Shown here: in pieces, positions 24,782 to 33,845 of the stretch
Numbering within the stretch: the first letter of the stretch is position 1
Layout of the letters: the number at the start of each line of letters is the position of its first letter
NCBI GenBank assembly: GCA_012518075.1
Contig: JAAYTG010000011.1
Location: 1-36,715, forward strand
Origin: Clostridiales bacterium
Lineage (GTDB): Bacteria; Bacillota; Clostridia; Caldicoprobacterales; UBA3941
Reading direction: 5' to 3'
DNA length: 36,715 bases
Made by a program: the position numbers and the translations under genes
The notes under the pieces: generated by a model
What the model was told of the DNA's origin: nothing
The model's database searches: none
What the model saw: only the letters and a program-made list of their open reading frames with translations

Positions 24782-27655
24782 TTAGTCTTCACCAAGCTTG
24801 ATAGCTTGGTGAATTTTTATTTTAGATATAATCATACTTAAAACCCCTATGCCTAGAGCTAGCATAGATGCTACCAGTGCATAAATCTTTATATAGTCCT
24901 GCCTGGAAGACACAACCTTAAAGGGCAGTACCTGTTCCGCTGCACTGTTTACCATTTGCAGTAGAGGAACAAATAGATCGCTGGTCAATCCACCTATTAC
25001 TATGCCTATTAGGATTGCGGTACCGGATATAAGGATCTGTTCACAGACTAAAAGTCCTATAATCTTTTTTACAGATAAGCCCATAGCCCTAAATATGCCA
25101 AATTGTAATACCCGTTGTCTAATGGAGAGTATCCAGTAGATTAAGAAGCCAATGGTACTTATGGACATGGTAACCACAAAGCCAAGGGTCAAGGCTCCAT
25201 TAGTGCCCTGCAGCATAGGATCATTTTTTGCCTTGATGATCTCCTGGCTAGTATCGGTAATAGATTCAATTTCAATTTCCTTATCTTCTATATCTTGATA
25301 CACCTCTTGACTAGTAGCCCCAGGTAGCTTCTTGAGCCATACCTCATAAGGTTCTAATGCAGTGTTGGATTGTATATAGTCAAACTGTGCCACTATGAGG
25401 TTAGATGATTTAGTGTCCCCTTCCTTCCTGTTTGGATTATAGCTGGGCCAGTAGTCAATAAATTCATATACGACTAGCTCCAGATAACCCTGGTTACCCC
25501 AGCTTATCCATATAGAATCACCTTTCTCTACCCCATAGTTCTCCTGTAAATCTTCAGTTACTAGGGCAGCTCTAGGATCCCCCTTAGACAATAGATTCAA
25601 ATAATGATACCAGTGGGTTTTTAAAAGACCTTCCCGAAACCATGCAGTTTTGCCAAACTCATCTGGGATAATGGCAAGGAGTTCCTTTCTCCCCTTGACT
25701 CCCTCCCGATTAGAGGTTTGTATCGTTATATCATTTTGTCTAAAGACCTTAGTAGCCATTTCTATGCCCTTTAGCTCTGTAAAGGGCATAAAGGGGGGTT
25801 CCTTATACTGTACTGGTGGCTCACTGAATACGCCTACAAAGGATTCAGTCCCTCCCATTTCTGGAGGATATCCTGCCCCTGTACTAAGAGTAGATTCATT
25901 ACTTTCCCAATAAGCCATAATGTTTAGATCGGCTCCATTTCTATACTTTATCTTCTCTTCCATGTTATTATTCAAGGTCCTGGCAGAATTGGCATTAAAG
26001 ATTCCAACAGAGAGGGAGAGGATTATAAATAGCATCAAAGACCGATCCTGCCCTCCAGCCCGACCTACCTGGATAAAAGATGCGTACAAAATCGGTGACC
26101 ATCTCTTTTTACCCGCTCCAAAAAGCAATCGAACCAGAAAGGGATATATTCTTAGTAATACTAGACCCACGCCCAATATAAATAAAGTGGATATAAGAAA
26201 CAGTATAGGATCGATGACTAGTTCGGTCCCGGCTACGCCAGTAATCTCTATGGTTTGCTGTCGCAAATTATAACTATAAAGCCCGTAAGCAGATACGGCT
26301 AGTAGCAAGATGTCTAAGAAATACTTTTCCCATAGGGCTTTACCTTTCGTCCTTGTCTTCTTTCTCTTATGCTCTACTATGGTGGTTTTGGAGGCATTAA
26401 ATGCAGGTATTAGCATAGTAATCATGGAAAAGACCACTGCGGCAAGGGAATAGAGATAAGCCTTAAGGCTTAAGGATAAGGGCAAAGCTGTCCTCTGAAC
26501 AAATTCTAAAAAACCGTTAGATGCACCTAAAAATTTGCATATGATTAATCCTAAAGGCGGCCCCGCTACTAAAGCGATAAAACCCAGAATTAAACTCTCT
26601 ATTAAATAGCCAAAAAACACCTGATAGCTACTGGCACCCCTGCTCTTCATAACGGCTATTTCATTTTGTTCCCCTTCTATTGTAAGGCGGGATACCATGA
26701 GTAGATAGAATCCCAGCATTATAAGAATAGGCACTTGGACCACCCAAAGGGTTGTCTTAAGCTGTTTTTCCCTCTCAGAATACTGCTCCAAGACCGGTAT
26801 GGATGGCATTGTAAACTCTACTGAATGATCACTAAACCATTGTTGATGATCCTTGTATGCATCGAGTATCTTGGGTGTATTATTCAAATTGATACTATGG
26901 TAGTCAAAGGCATAGTACCACTGGGCTCCGCTCAGCATAAATGACAATTCACCCTCAACAAAGTCCTCAAAAAACAGAGACTCAGCCATCAAAAAACTGC
27001 TGTTATAGGCACCGACACCCTGAAACCAATAGGGCTCATTGCTTTCCTTTATTGTAAATACCCCTACCAACCTGACCTTTAAGGGATCTTCAATTCGCTT
27101 AACGAAATCACTTAGCAAGTACACCTCATCTAGTCTGAGATCTAAATCCTGCATAGCCCGCTCATTTACAATAATCTCATAAATCCCATCCTGTTTTTCC
27201 GCGGAAAACATGCGGCCCTGCACTATTTTTGCATTCTCTTCTATACCATGAAGGGTCTGCAGTTTCACACTTCGCCTTATGGGCTCTTCTTCCCTCTGAA
27301 TTTCCGGCGCGGCCCTAAGATAATCAATGGTTACTGTGCGGGCCTGTGAGATAATTGGAAGACCAATGTCCTCTGGTACAGTTTTTGTCATCTGCCCATC
27401 AATGATATTAAAGGCCTTCAGTCTTTCATTTATGCGATAACTAGAATAAAGATTAGCAGATGTATAATATTTCCCCGGAAAATCCCTTGTAGTAAGCTGA
27501 TGGTTTTCCAAATCCCGAATAAGCATCCGTTGAAGGACTCCATCAGTATAGATAGGTATGCTACTAACCATAGCTACGGCCAAGATAAAGCCAATAAGCA
27601 TGCAGAGGACCATCCATTTATTGTTTATCATCTTTCTAAGTACCATAGTTAACAT
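24782..27655 (-). CDS. FtsX/MacB-type ABC transporter permease, large two-module form
   Basis: 957 residues, with an N-terminal helix (WMVLCMLIGFILAVAMV), a large extracellular part, a first FtsX module of three helices near residues 310-420 (ESLILGFIALVAGPPLGLII), a second extracellular part and a second FtsX module at the C-terminus (LTLGFVVTMSISTIGFLIYW, ISGTAILIGIVIGGL, ending KIKIHQAIKLGED). Both modules contain the A-V/F-M-K/R-S/A-M-G-x-S coupling loop: EIAVMKSRGAS and FGIFRAMGLS. Relatives export peptides or lipids, or transmit mechanical work, with an ATPase partner. None is encoded beside it. The gene begins 17 nt after the lipoprotein adaptor gene and should be in its operon. Confidence 0.9.
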   Translation of the reverse strand: MLTMVLRKMINNKWMVLCMLIGFILAVAMVSSIPIYTDGVLQRMLIRDLENHQLTTRDFPGKYYTSANLYSSYRINERLKAFNIIDGQMTKTVPEDIGLPIISQARTVTIDYLRAAPEIQREEEPIRRSVKLQTLHGIEENAKIVQGRMFSAEKQDGIYEIIVNERAMQDLDLRLDEVYLLSDFVKRIEDPLKVRLVGVFTIKESNEPYWFQGVGAYNSSFLMAESLFFEDFVEGELSFMLSGAQWYYAFDYHSINLNNTPKILDAYKDHQQWFSDHSVEFTMPSIPVLEQYSEREKQLKTTLWVVQVPILIMLGFYLLMVSRLTIEGEQNEIAVMKSRGASSYQVFFGYLIESLILGFIALVAGPPLGLIICKFLGASNGFLEFVQRTALPLSLSLKAYLYSLAAVVFSMITMLIPAFNASKTTIVEHKRKKTRTKGKALWEKYFLDILLLAVSAYGLYSYNLRQQTIEITGVAGTELVIDPILFLISTLFILGVGLVLLRIYPFLVRLLFGAGKKRWSPILYASFIQVGRAGGQDRSLMLFIILSLSVGIFNANSARTLNNNMEEKIKYRNGADLNIMAYWESNESTLSTGAGYPPEMGGTESFVGVFSEPPVQYKEPPFMPFTELKGIEMATKVFRQNDITIQTSNREGVKGRKELLAIIPDEFGKTAWFREGLLKTHWYHYLNLLSKGDPRAALVTEDLQENYGVEKGDSIWISWGNQGYLELVVYEFIDYWPSYNPNRKEGDTKSSNLIVAQFDYIQSNTALEPYEVWLKKLPGATSQEVYQDIEDKEIEIESITDTSQEIIKAKNDPMLQGTNGALTLGFVVTMSISTIGFLIYWILSIRQRVLQFGIFRAMGLSVKKIIGLLVCEQILISGTAILIGIVIGGLTSDLFVPLLQMVNSAAEQVLPFKVVSSRQDYIKIYALVASMLALGIGVLSMIISKIKIHQAIKLGED
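24788..24823 (+). terminator. Terminator of the AraC-family gene, inside the convergent permease coding end
   Basis: An 11-bp perfect stem TTCACCAAGCT (24788-24798) with AGCTTGGTGAA (24803-24813), 4-nt loop, then TTTTTATTTT. It begins 20 nt after the AraC gene stop and encodes the last residues of the convergent FtsX-type protein on the other strand. Confidence 0.92.
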
Positions 27656-27672
27656 ATCTAAAAGGCCTCCCC

Positions 27673-28677
27673 TTATCGAATAACAATTTGTTCTCCTTCT
27701 TCCAAACCTTTTATTATTTCACTCTCAGTTGGAGTCTCTAGGCCAACCTCTACATCTTTTTCCTTTTTAAGTCCGTCATCTAGTACCAAAACATACTTCC
27801 TTCCCATATAATTCCTTACTAGATTTCTGGGAACAACAATTACATCCTCACGTCTATCCAGAATAAGATTTACCTGCCCCATGGCTCCAACCTTAACATC
27901 TTCGGACAAATCCTCCACATCAATCCTGACAATATTCCTTTGGTCTTCCGGTACATCAAGAGGTACATCTGCCGGAGTCATAACCACTTTCCCCGTGTAA
28001 GCCTTTTTATTGACCGTTACTTCTGCTTCCATACCCAGGCTATATTCAGATGTATTAGAACCACTAACCTGTAATTGTAGCTGAGTAGGGTCCGCTATGC
28101 GAACCATTGGCTGGTAGGCATCTACATAATCCCCTATATTAGCATTATAATTAATATAGACAACATTTCCGCTCATATCGGCCACCAACTTACATTCATC
28201 CAGCTGACGCTGAAGATTGTTTAAAGCCAATTTTGCTAACTCTACATCATATTGGGCCATGCTTAGCTCATACTTATCGCCAGAGTGGGCCCTTACTTGA
28301 CTAAGCCTAGTTTCAGCCTTTTTAAGATGAATCTTTTGCTGCGAAATTTGATTCTCTAGGTCTTCAGTATCTAATTCTGCTATTACTTGTCCTCTTTCTA
28401 CATAATCACCTACCGAGACATGTATATCCTTTAACCGGCCACCCCGATGTTTGAAAAACATATTGGCCTGCTCAACGGATACAAATGTTCCAGAATCTGT
28501 GATCTTCTTCTCTATTACTCCCTTTTTAACCTCTGCTGTCTCATATGTAATCTCGGGAGGCTCGACTAGTGGTGGTGCTAATACTTCTTCTTCTTTGGGA
28601 AACAAATAGCACCCCGAAAAGCTTATCATCAGTAGTAACATCATTACAAAAAACAAAACTGCCCTTGTTTTTGCCAC
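27673..28677 (-). CDS. HlyD/RND-type efflux adaptor, lipoprotein
   Basis: A 334-residue membrane-fusion (adaptor) protein. The signal ends in the lipobox SFSGC, then a proline/glutamate-rich stretch. A lipoyl/barrel-sandwich half (FVSVEQANMFFKHRGGRLKD, VGDYVERGQVIAELDTEDL), a coiled-coil hairpin (about residues 100-160), the second half of the sandwich (VVYINYNANIGDYVDAYQPM) and beta-barrel regions (GQVNLILDRREDVIVVPRNL) follow. Start is GTG at 28677 with GGAGG 7 nt upstream. Adaptors of this type normally join an FtsX/MacB permease and its ATPase. Here the permease gene follows at 17 nt and the ATPase is missing. Confidence 0.92.
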   Translation of the reverse strand: MAKTRAVLFFVMMLLLMISFSGCYLFPKEEEVLAPPLVEPPEITYETAEVKKGVIEKKITDSGTFVSVEQANMFFKHRGGRLKDIHVSVGDYVERGQVIAELDTEDLENQISQQKIHLKKAETRLSQVRAHSGDKYELSMAQYDVELAKLALNNLQRQLDECKLVADMSGNVVYINYNANIGDYVDAYQPMVRIADPTQLQLQVSGSNTSEYSLGMEAEVTVNKKAYTGKVVMTPADVPLDVPEDQRNIVRIDVEDLSEDVKVGAMGQVNLILDRREDVIVVPRNLVRNYMGRKYVLVLDDGLKKEKDVEVGLETPTESEIIKGLEEGEQIVIR

Positions 28678-28996
28678 ATTACCGCCTCCATATAGAAAAT
28701 GTTATTAGAATTGCTGTTATGAATACACTAAAACATCATATAAATTCAATTATACTATATACTTGTCAACAATTAAAGATTTATACAGTATAAAGCAGCT
28801 TAAAGAAAAGGAATTTAAGGAAATCATCTAATATCCTTCAATTGTTTAGAAGGTATTCTCCTTCCTCCCATTTTTATAGTCTACTAGAATCAAAAAGCTC
28901 CATCATTTGAGATGATGGAGCTTATAATAAGGCAATCTTTAGTTTTTGTCACTATATCTTCTGTTAAACTATAGAAAACTCATATTATACTATTTC
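28678..28996. other. Intergenic region upstream of the adaptor operon
   Basis: About 320 nt. It holds the MATE gene terminator (28890-28923) and, on the minus strand, TTGACA-like (28764-28769) and TATAAT (28749-28754) hexamers that are too close together to form one promoter; the adaptor operon promoter is probably here but I cannot fix its boxes. No gene seen. Confidence 0.45.
28890..28923 (-). terminator. Terminator of the MATE exporter gene
   Basis: A perfect 12-bp stem AAGCTCCATCAT (28895-28906) with ATGATGGAGCTT (28912-28923), 5-nt loop, followed on the minus strand by TTTGATTC. About 74 nt after the stop at 28997. Confidence 0.85.
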
Positions 28997-30394
28997 TTAT
29001 GCAGCCCTCTGTCTTTTGGCACGGGAAATAGCCTTTTCTTTCCATGGTCCTTTTAGGTAATATGTTCCCGCTATAATAAGGCCTATCAGCCATCCTATAG
29101 GATAGCTAAAGTATAGATTATGCCCTCCAAAGAAATGGGCTAAAGCATAAGCCGTAGGTACCCTGGCCAGCCACATAGCAACCAGCGATCCGATCATAGG
29201 AACAAAGCTTTCGCCTGCGCCTCTTAGGGCACCGTTTAGGATAAATGAAGCACCAAGTATAGAATAGAAGGGCAATACCCTTTTTAAAAATTCGATTCCT
29301 GCTTGAATTACCTCAGGTTCCTGGCTAAAGAGCTTCATAAACATTTCACCAAGGGGCATTATTATAATCCAGGTAGCAATTGATATGGTAGTAGATATCA
29401 AAAGCGTTGTCCTTACCCCCCTATTAACCCTATCCATTCGTCCTGCCCCAACGTTTTGCCCTACGTAAGTGGTAATGGCGGCAGAGAAACTAACTAATGG
29501 GAGGAAAGCAAAGGCATCGATCTTGGTAGCTCCATTGAATCCCGCCATAAAGGCAGGCCCATAGCTATTAATAAGCCCTTGCAGAGCCATCATGGCCACG
29601 GAGAATAATAGATTTTGAATTCCTGTCGGCAAACCAATCCTAATAGACTCTTTTAGAATCTCTCCATCAAACTCTAGGTCCTTAATGGATATTTTAAATT
29701 GGCCTCCCTTTCTATTGATATAATAGGTCCCAAATAAAAAAGAGAATAGCTGAGCTATTATGGTAGCCCATGCTACACCAGCTACATCCCAATGGAACCC
29801 TATAACAAAGACTAAATCCAAAACAATATTTATTACTGCTGAAATAGCCAAAAACAATAAGGGTCGCTTGCTATCACCCAATCCTTGAAGGATGCCACTG
29901 TTTATATTGTATCCAAAGCTGGCTATAGTACCTAGAAAAATAATTTGCATATAGACCACAGCCATGGGAAGGATACCTGGAGGCGTCTTCATAAGTATTA
30001 ACATGGGACGACTGACTAAAACACCTATTATTGTTATGGGAATTGAAACCACAAAAAGAAATATATAGATAGTATCAACGGCCCGCTTGACTCCATTCAT
30101 ATTGTTGGCACCATAGTACTGAGATATTACGATAGTTGCACCTTGAGCCACTCCATTGAATAGGGAGGTTATCATAAAGATAACAGGGAAGGCGGTGCCC
30201 ACAGCAGCTAGGGCCTCCGTTCCCTTTGCTGCAAAGTTACCTACTATCATACTATCTACCATATTATATAATTGCTGAAGTATATTGCCTGCTAATAAGG
30301 GCAGTGCAAAATATAGTATAAGGCGAGTAGGATTACCAGTAGTCATATCTATACCTGATGAATTCTTATTTTTACTTGTATTGGCCTGGGACAT
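28997..30394 (-). CDS. MATE-family multidrug/sodium antiporter
   Basis: A 465-residue exporter with two MatE halves and about twelve transmembrane helices. Near the N-terminus, NPTRLILYFALPLLAGNILQ is the family opening. The first half shows NMVDSMIVGNF and AAVGTAFPV. The second half shows NGATKIDAFAFLPLVSF, YVGQNVGAGRMDRVNRGVRT and LNGALRGAGESFVPMIGS. It belongs to the DinF/NorM-like group common in Clostridia, which expels cationic drugs or metabolites in exchange for Na+ or H+. Substrate unknown. ATG at 30394 with AAAGGAG 6 nt upstream. Monocistronic, terminator at 28890-28923. Confidence 0.95.
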   Translation of the reverse strand: MSQANTSKNKNSSGIDMTTGNPTRLILYFALPLLAGNILQQLYNMVDSMIVGNFAAKGTEALAAVGTAFPVIFMITSLFNGVAQGATIVISQYYGANNMNGVKRAVDTIYIFLFVVSIPITIIGVLVSRPMLILMKTPPGILPMAVVYMQIIFLGTIASFGYNINSGILQGLGDSKRPLLFLAISAVINIVLDLVFVIGFHWDVAGVAWATIIAQLFSFLFGTYYINRKGGQFKISIKDLEFDGEILKESIRIGLPTGIQNLLFSVAMMALQGLINSYGPAFMAGFNGATKIDAFAFLPLVSFSAAITTYVGQNVGAGRMDRVNRGVRTTLLISTTISIATWIIIMPLGEMFMKLFSQEPEVIQAGIEFLKRVLPFYSILGASFILNGALRGAGESFVPMIGSLVAMWLARVPTAYALAHFFGGHNLYFSYPIGWLIGLIIAGTYYLKGPWKEKAISRAKRQRAA

Positions 30395-30566
30395 TTTTTA
30401 CTCCTTTCTTATTAAGACATATAAATCATTTTTATTATAAAGCCAGTAGACTTAAGTTTCCTAACTATAACTACTAAGCTAAGATAGGAAGATAATTATA
30501 TTAAAACCATGCTATTTACTATCCTTCAACTATATATCATAGGTACATATCGTTTTTATAGGCACT

Positions 30567-30593
30567 AAAAAAGAGAGTATAACCTCTCTTTTT
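30567..30593 (-). terminator. Terminator of tRNA-Ala
   Basis: A 10-bp stem AAAAAGAGAG (30568-30577) with CTCTCTTTTT (30584-30593) and 6-nt loop; T run on the minus strand. Only 4 nt from the CCA end of the tRNA. Confidence 0.85.
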
Positions 30594-30597
30594 CATC

Positions 30598-30723
<126 letters not shown>

Positions 30724-30768
30724 CTATTTGTAAAGAGGTATTTTCTTAAAGGGTAGTTTCCCTTATCT

Positions 30769-32214
30769 TTAGTAAGCTCTGGCAAAGAAAACTAGGTGCT
30801 CAGCCTTTTCCCCGCAGCAAACACAGTGTTCATCTAAGTATTCTTGCTCAAAGGGCATACACCTAGCAGTAGCTCCGGTTTCTTCCTTTATACTATCCTC
30901 GCAAGTATCTCGCCCACACCACATAGCTTTTATAAAGCCTTTTTTGTTTTCTAGGGCGTCCTTGAACTCATCCATATTGTGAGCTTCATGGGTATGAGCC
31001 TCTCTCATGGCCAAGGCTTTCTCATAAAGACCCTTATGAACATCGTCTAACATAGACTTTATAGTATCTGCCAGGTTCTCCATGGGTACAAAGATCTTTT
31101 CATGAGTATCCCTGCGCACCAATACAACCTGATTTTTTTCTATATCCTTGGGTCCAATCTCCAATCTCACTGGAACCCCTTTCATCTCCCATTCGTTAAA
31201 CTTCCAGCCCGTACTTTGAGTATCCCTATCATCCAACTCTACTCTAAGTCCAGCAGCCTTTAACTCCTCAAATAAGGCCTCCGCCTTAGCCAATACACCT
31301 TCTTTATGGAAAGCAATAGGTACCATAACTACCTGAACAGGAGCTACCTTGGGAGGCAGTACAAGTCCTCTCTCGTCTCCATGAACCATAATGATAGCAC
31401 CAATAAGCCTGGTAGTTACTCCCCATGAACTTTGCCATACATACTTTTGTTCTCCATCTCTATCTAAAAACTGGATATCAAAGACCTTGGCAAAATGCTG
31501 TCCTAAGTTGTGAGAAGTTCCTGCCTGCAGTGCCTGACCATCCTGCATTAGGGCTTCAATGGTATAGGTACTAACAGCTCCTGCAAACTTCTCCTTCTCC
31601 GTCTTTTTACCAGCTACCATGGGAATAGCAAGGACATTCTCAGAAAACTCCCTGTAGACCCCTAGCATCTTCATGGTTTCCTCCTGGGCTTCCTCCTCAG
31701 TTGCATGGGCTGTATGTCCTTCCTGCCATAAAAACTCCAAGGTCCTTAAAAATGGCCGGGTTGTCTTTTCCCAGCGGACTACATTACACCATTGATTATA
31801 CAAAAGGGGAAGATCCCTGTAGGACTGAATCCATTTTGAATACATTGCACAGATAATAGTTTCTGAAGTAGGACGTACAACCAAGCGCTCTGCCAGTTTT
31901 TCATCTCCTCCATGGGTAACCCAAGCAACCTCTGGCGCAAAGCCTTCCACATGGTCTGCTTCTTTTTGAAGAAGGCTCTCTGGAATAAATAGAGGAAAAT
32001 AGGCATTCTTATGGCCAGTAGCCTTAAACCTTTCATCCAGCTCCTTTTGAATATTCTCCCAAATTTCATACCCATAGGGTTTAATCACCATAGAACCTCT
32101 GACTGGAGAATAGTCTACCAGGTCGGTTTTTAAAATAATATCCGTATACCATCTAGAAAAATCTTCTTCCTTAGAGGTAATATGAGCTACAAATTCCTGC
32201 TTCTTCTTGCTCAT
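30769..32214 (-). CDS. proS: Prolyl-tRNA synthetase, archaeal/eukaryotic-like short form
   Basis: A 481-residue class II synthetase that charges tRNA-Pro. [18 protein letters not shown] (motif 2 region), [27 protein letters not shown] and [17 protein letters not shown] (motif 3) are visible, and the protein ends in a zinc-type module with CGRDTCE and [11 protein letters not shown] followed by a terminal ARAY. The editing INS domain of the long bacterial ProS is absent. This form is found in many Clostridia. The frame opens at an ATG (32220), but AAAGGAGA directly precedes it, too close; the ATG at 32212-32214 (MSKKKQEF) has 7-nt spacing and is chosen. Regulated by the T-box leader immediately upstream. 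Confidence 0.96.
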   Translation of the reverse strand: MSKKKQEFVAHITSKEEDFSRWYTDIILKTDLVDYSPVRGSMVIKPYGYEIWENIQKELDERFKATGHKNAYFPLFIPESLLQKEADHVEGFAPEVAWVTHGGDEKLAERLVVRPTSETIICAMYSKWIQSYRDLPLLYNQWCNVVRWEKTTRPFLRTLEFLWQEGHTAHATEEEAQEETMKMLGVYREFSENVLAIPMVAGKKTEKEKFAGAVSTYTIEALMQDGQALQAGTSHNLGQHFAKVFDIQFLDRDGEQKYVWQSSWGVTTRLIGAIIMVHGDERGLVLPPKVAPVQVVMVPIAFHKEGVLAKAEALFEELKAAGLRVELDDRDTQSTGWKFNEWEMKGVPVRLEIGPKDIEKNQVVLVRRDTHEKIFVPMENLADTIKSMLDDVHKGLYEKALAMREAHTHEAHNMDEFKDALENKKGFIKAMWCGRDTCEDSIKEETGATARCMPFEQEYLDEHCVCCGEKAEHLVFFARAY

Positions 32215-32239
32215 TTCCATTCTCCTTTCTAAATTTTGA

Positions 32240-32410
32240 ATAAAATAAATCCTCCGTCCCTAAAGGACGGAGGTAATCCGCGGTACCACCTTTTTTAGCA
32301 TATAGCTCTCTCAATAACATAACGGCGTTTTACCGGCAAGGACTACTGATTTTCATCCCTGCTGCTCTGGGGCGGGTTCGGAAAAAGTCCTACTATTCCC
32401 CTTCATTGCT
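32240..32410 (-). promoter_or_regulatory. T-box riboswitch of proS with an ultrashort Stem I
   Basis: Minus-strand leader sensing uncharged tRNA-Pro. The T-box motif GGTGGTACCGCGG covers 32278-32290, with the variable base T able to pair with discriminator A of tRNA-Pro. The terminator is a 9-bp hairpin CCTCCGTCC/GGACGGAGG (32251-32273) then ATTTATTTTATT. Stem I is 32369-32401: GGGG pairs with CCCC, AATAGTA faces GAACCCG, and GGA-CTTTT-TCC closes it. CCC (32374-32376) preceded by GAA is the proline specifier, opposite the AGTA loop E strand. Stem II is GCAGGGA (32356-32362) with TCCTTGC (32336-32342), carrying TGAA and AGTAG. The long apical part of Stem I is absent. Confidence 0.92.
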
Positions 32411-32483
32411 CATGATATTTATTTTCACTATTTTATCATCAATAAAGCTATTATGCAAGCTAAAAACTCTGAGTTTTAGCATC

Positions 32484-32657
32484 TTAGTTCTTTGCCTTGA
32501 CGAGTTTACATATCTTCGTATAATACTCTACCAATAACTCATCCAGTTGCTGACTAACCAATAAAAGTTCAGCTTGATTTTCATCATTTTCTATGAGTTC
32601 ATTTAGATAACCCCGCAAGCTTTCTATATCTTGGGTTAATCCGTCCACTTTTCCCAT
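32484..32657 (-). CDS. Spo0E-like aspartyl-phosphate phosphatase
   Basis: A 57-residue two-helix protein of the Spo0E family, whose members remove phosphate from Spo0A~P and so hold back sporulation. The signature LLLVSQQLDELLVEYY contains the S-Q-x-L-D core with the catalytic Asp, and the preceding helix (LTQDIESLRGYLNELIEN) completes the hairpin. The frame opens at 32693, but AAGGGTG lies 5 nt before the ATG at 32655-32657 (MGKVDG), giving the usual short N-terminus; the longer form with AAGG at 7 nt is possible. The gene lies between the proS leader and the polyprenyl synthase gene. It shows that the organism is, or recently was, a spore former. Confidence 0.88.
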   Translation of the reverse strand: MGKVDGLTQDIESLRGYLNELIENDENQAELLLVSQQLDELLVEYYTKICKLVKAKN

Positions 32658-32738
32658 ATGATCACCCTTATTTAAAATGTTTTCTAGTACCATAACATTG
32701 CCTTAATTACCAAATAAATAGTTAATAATTCTCCAAGC

Positions 32739-32756
32739 TATACTATATATAGTATA
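32739..32756. promoter_or_regulatory. 18-bp perfect palindrome upstream of the Spo0E-like gene
   Basis: TATACTATATATAGTATA is a perfect palindrome 82 nt upstream of the Spo0E-like start. It may be an operator or supply a -10 (TATAGT/TATACT), but being so AT-rich it could be fortuitous. Confidence 0.35.
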
Positions 32757-32843
32757 CGACATTTTCTAGTAAATTCCTCCTATTTACCAAAATATTTGTT
32801 GATTTAGCAAATAATTCATAACTTATTGCAAGGTTATAAAATT

Positions 32844-33812
32844 TTAATACTGTCTTTCTTCCAAGCCGACTGTTAGATTTTCAAGATAATCCCTTGCAGG
32901 TATGGCCGGTAAGGCTTCAAGATTCTTTACGGCCTTCTTTATAAATCTATCAGCCAGTTCCTTTGACTTATCCAAAGCTCCCTCCTCATGCACCCATCTT
33001 TGTACAGATTCTAACTCATCTCTGGTGAACTGACCTTCATCTACTATTTCTTTTAATTTATTCCTATACTTTGGATTTCCTACCATATAGATAATAGGTA
33101 GGGTAAACACTCCGTTAGCAAAGTCAGCTAGAAGGGGCTTACCTACTACCTGGACATCTCCGGAAAAATCCAACAAGTCATCCACTATCTGGAATGCCAT
33201 TCCTAAATTTTTACCCAACTTCCAAAGGTTCCAGATATCTCGGGGAGAGCATTTTGCTTCTTCTGCCCCCACTCGGCAGCTCAGGGCGAATAAGAGTGCA
33301 GTCTTTCTGGCTATACGCTTTAGATAGTCGTTTATGCTAATACTCAAATCATATTGGGACTGGTGTTGATCAACTTCACCTTCACATATAGCTTTCATTG
33401 CATTGGACAATTTATGCATATTTTCTAATGAAACATTTTGCGTTATTAAGGAAAAGCATCTGGTTAACAAAAAATCTCCTGTAAATACAGCTATATCCTT
33501 ACCCCACTTTGCCTGAACAGTGGGAGCACCTCGGCGGATATGAGCATCGTCTATAATATCATCATGAACCAATGTAGCCATATGTAAGATTTCGATACCC
33601 GCTGCAATGGACACAAGTTTTTTCCTGTCATATTGGCCAAATTGACCTGAAAGCAATACCAATGCTGGTCTAAGCCTTTTTCCTCCAGCCTTTAATAGCT
33701 CCTCTATTCCCTTTGATAGGATAGTTTGTCTGGTCTTTAAGGCTTTGCTAATAGTTTCTTCTACTTCCATTAGCTCATTGTAGATATCCGTGCCCTCTGT
33801 CCAAATTCCCAT
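32844..33812 (-). CDS. Polyprenyl diphosphate synthase (HepT/DmkB-like)
   Basis: A 322-residue all-trans prenyltransferase that builds the polyprenyl tail of quinones. The first aspartate-rich motif is LVHDDIIDDAHIRRG, the second FQIVDDLLDFSGD; GKRLRPALVLL binds the pyrophosphate. Chain length cannot be stated with certainty; the family is that of heptaprenyl synthase component II and of DmkB in flavin-based electron transfer loci. ATG at 33812 follows GGGAGGAAGG. It is the last gene of the cluster that includes the Gx transporter-like, NusG-II and ApbE genes (33 nt after the Gx gene), which links demethylmenaquinone-type quinone synthesis to extracellular flavoproteins. Confidence 0.9.
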   Translation of the reverse strand: MGIWTEGTDIYNELMEVEETISKALKTRQTILSKGIEELLKAGGKRLRPALVLLSGQFGQYDRKKLVSIAAGIEILHMATLVHDDIIDDAHIRRGAPTVQAKWGKDIAVFTGDFLLTRCFSLITQNVSLENMHKLSNAMKAICEGEVDQHQSQYDLSISINDYLKRIARKTALLFALSCRVGAEEAKCSPRDIWNLWKLGKNLGMAFQIVDDLLDFSGDVQVVGKPLLADFANGVFTLPIIYMVGNPKYRNKLKEIVDEGQFTRDELESVQRWVHEEGALDKSKELADRFIKKAVKNLEALPAIPARDYLENLTVGLEERQY

Positions 33813-33845
33813 TTCTTATATCCTTCCTCCCGTCTTCCATATCTC

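Noticed and set aside
32703-32762. 19-codon mini-frame upstream of the Spo0E-like gene with AGGAGG before it
   Set aside because: The AGGAGG is 13 nt from the ATG, too far for normal initiation, and the frame mostly reads through the AT palindrome. A leader peptide is possible but not supported.
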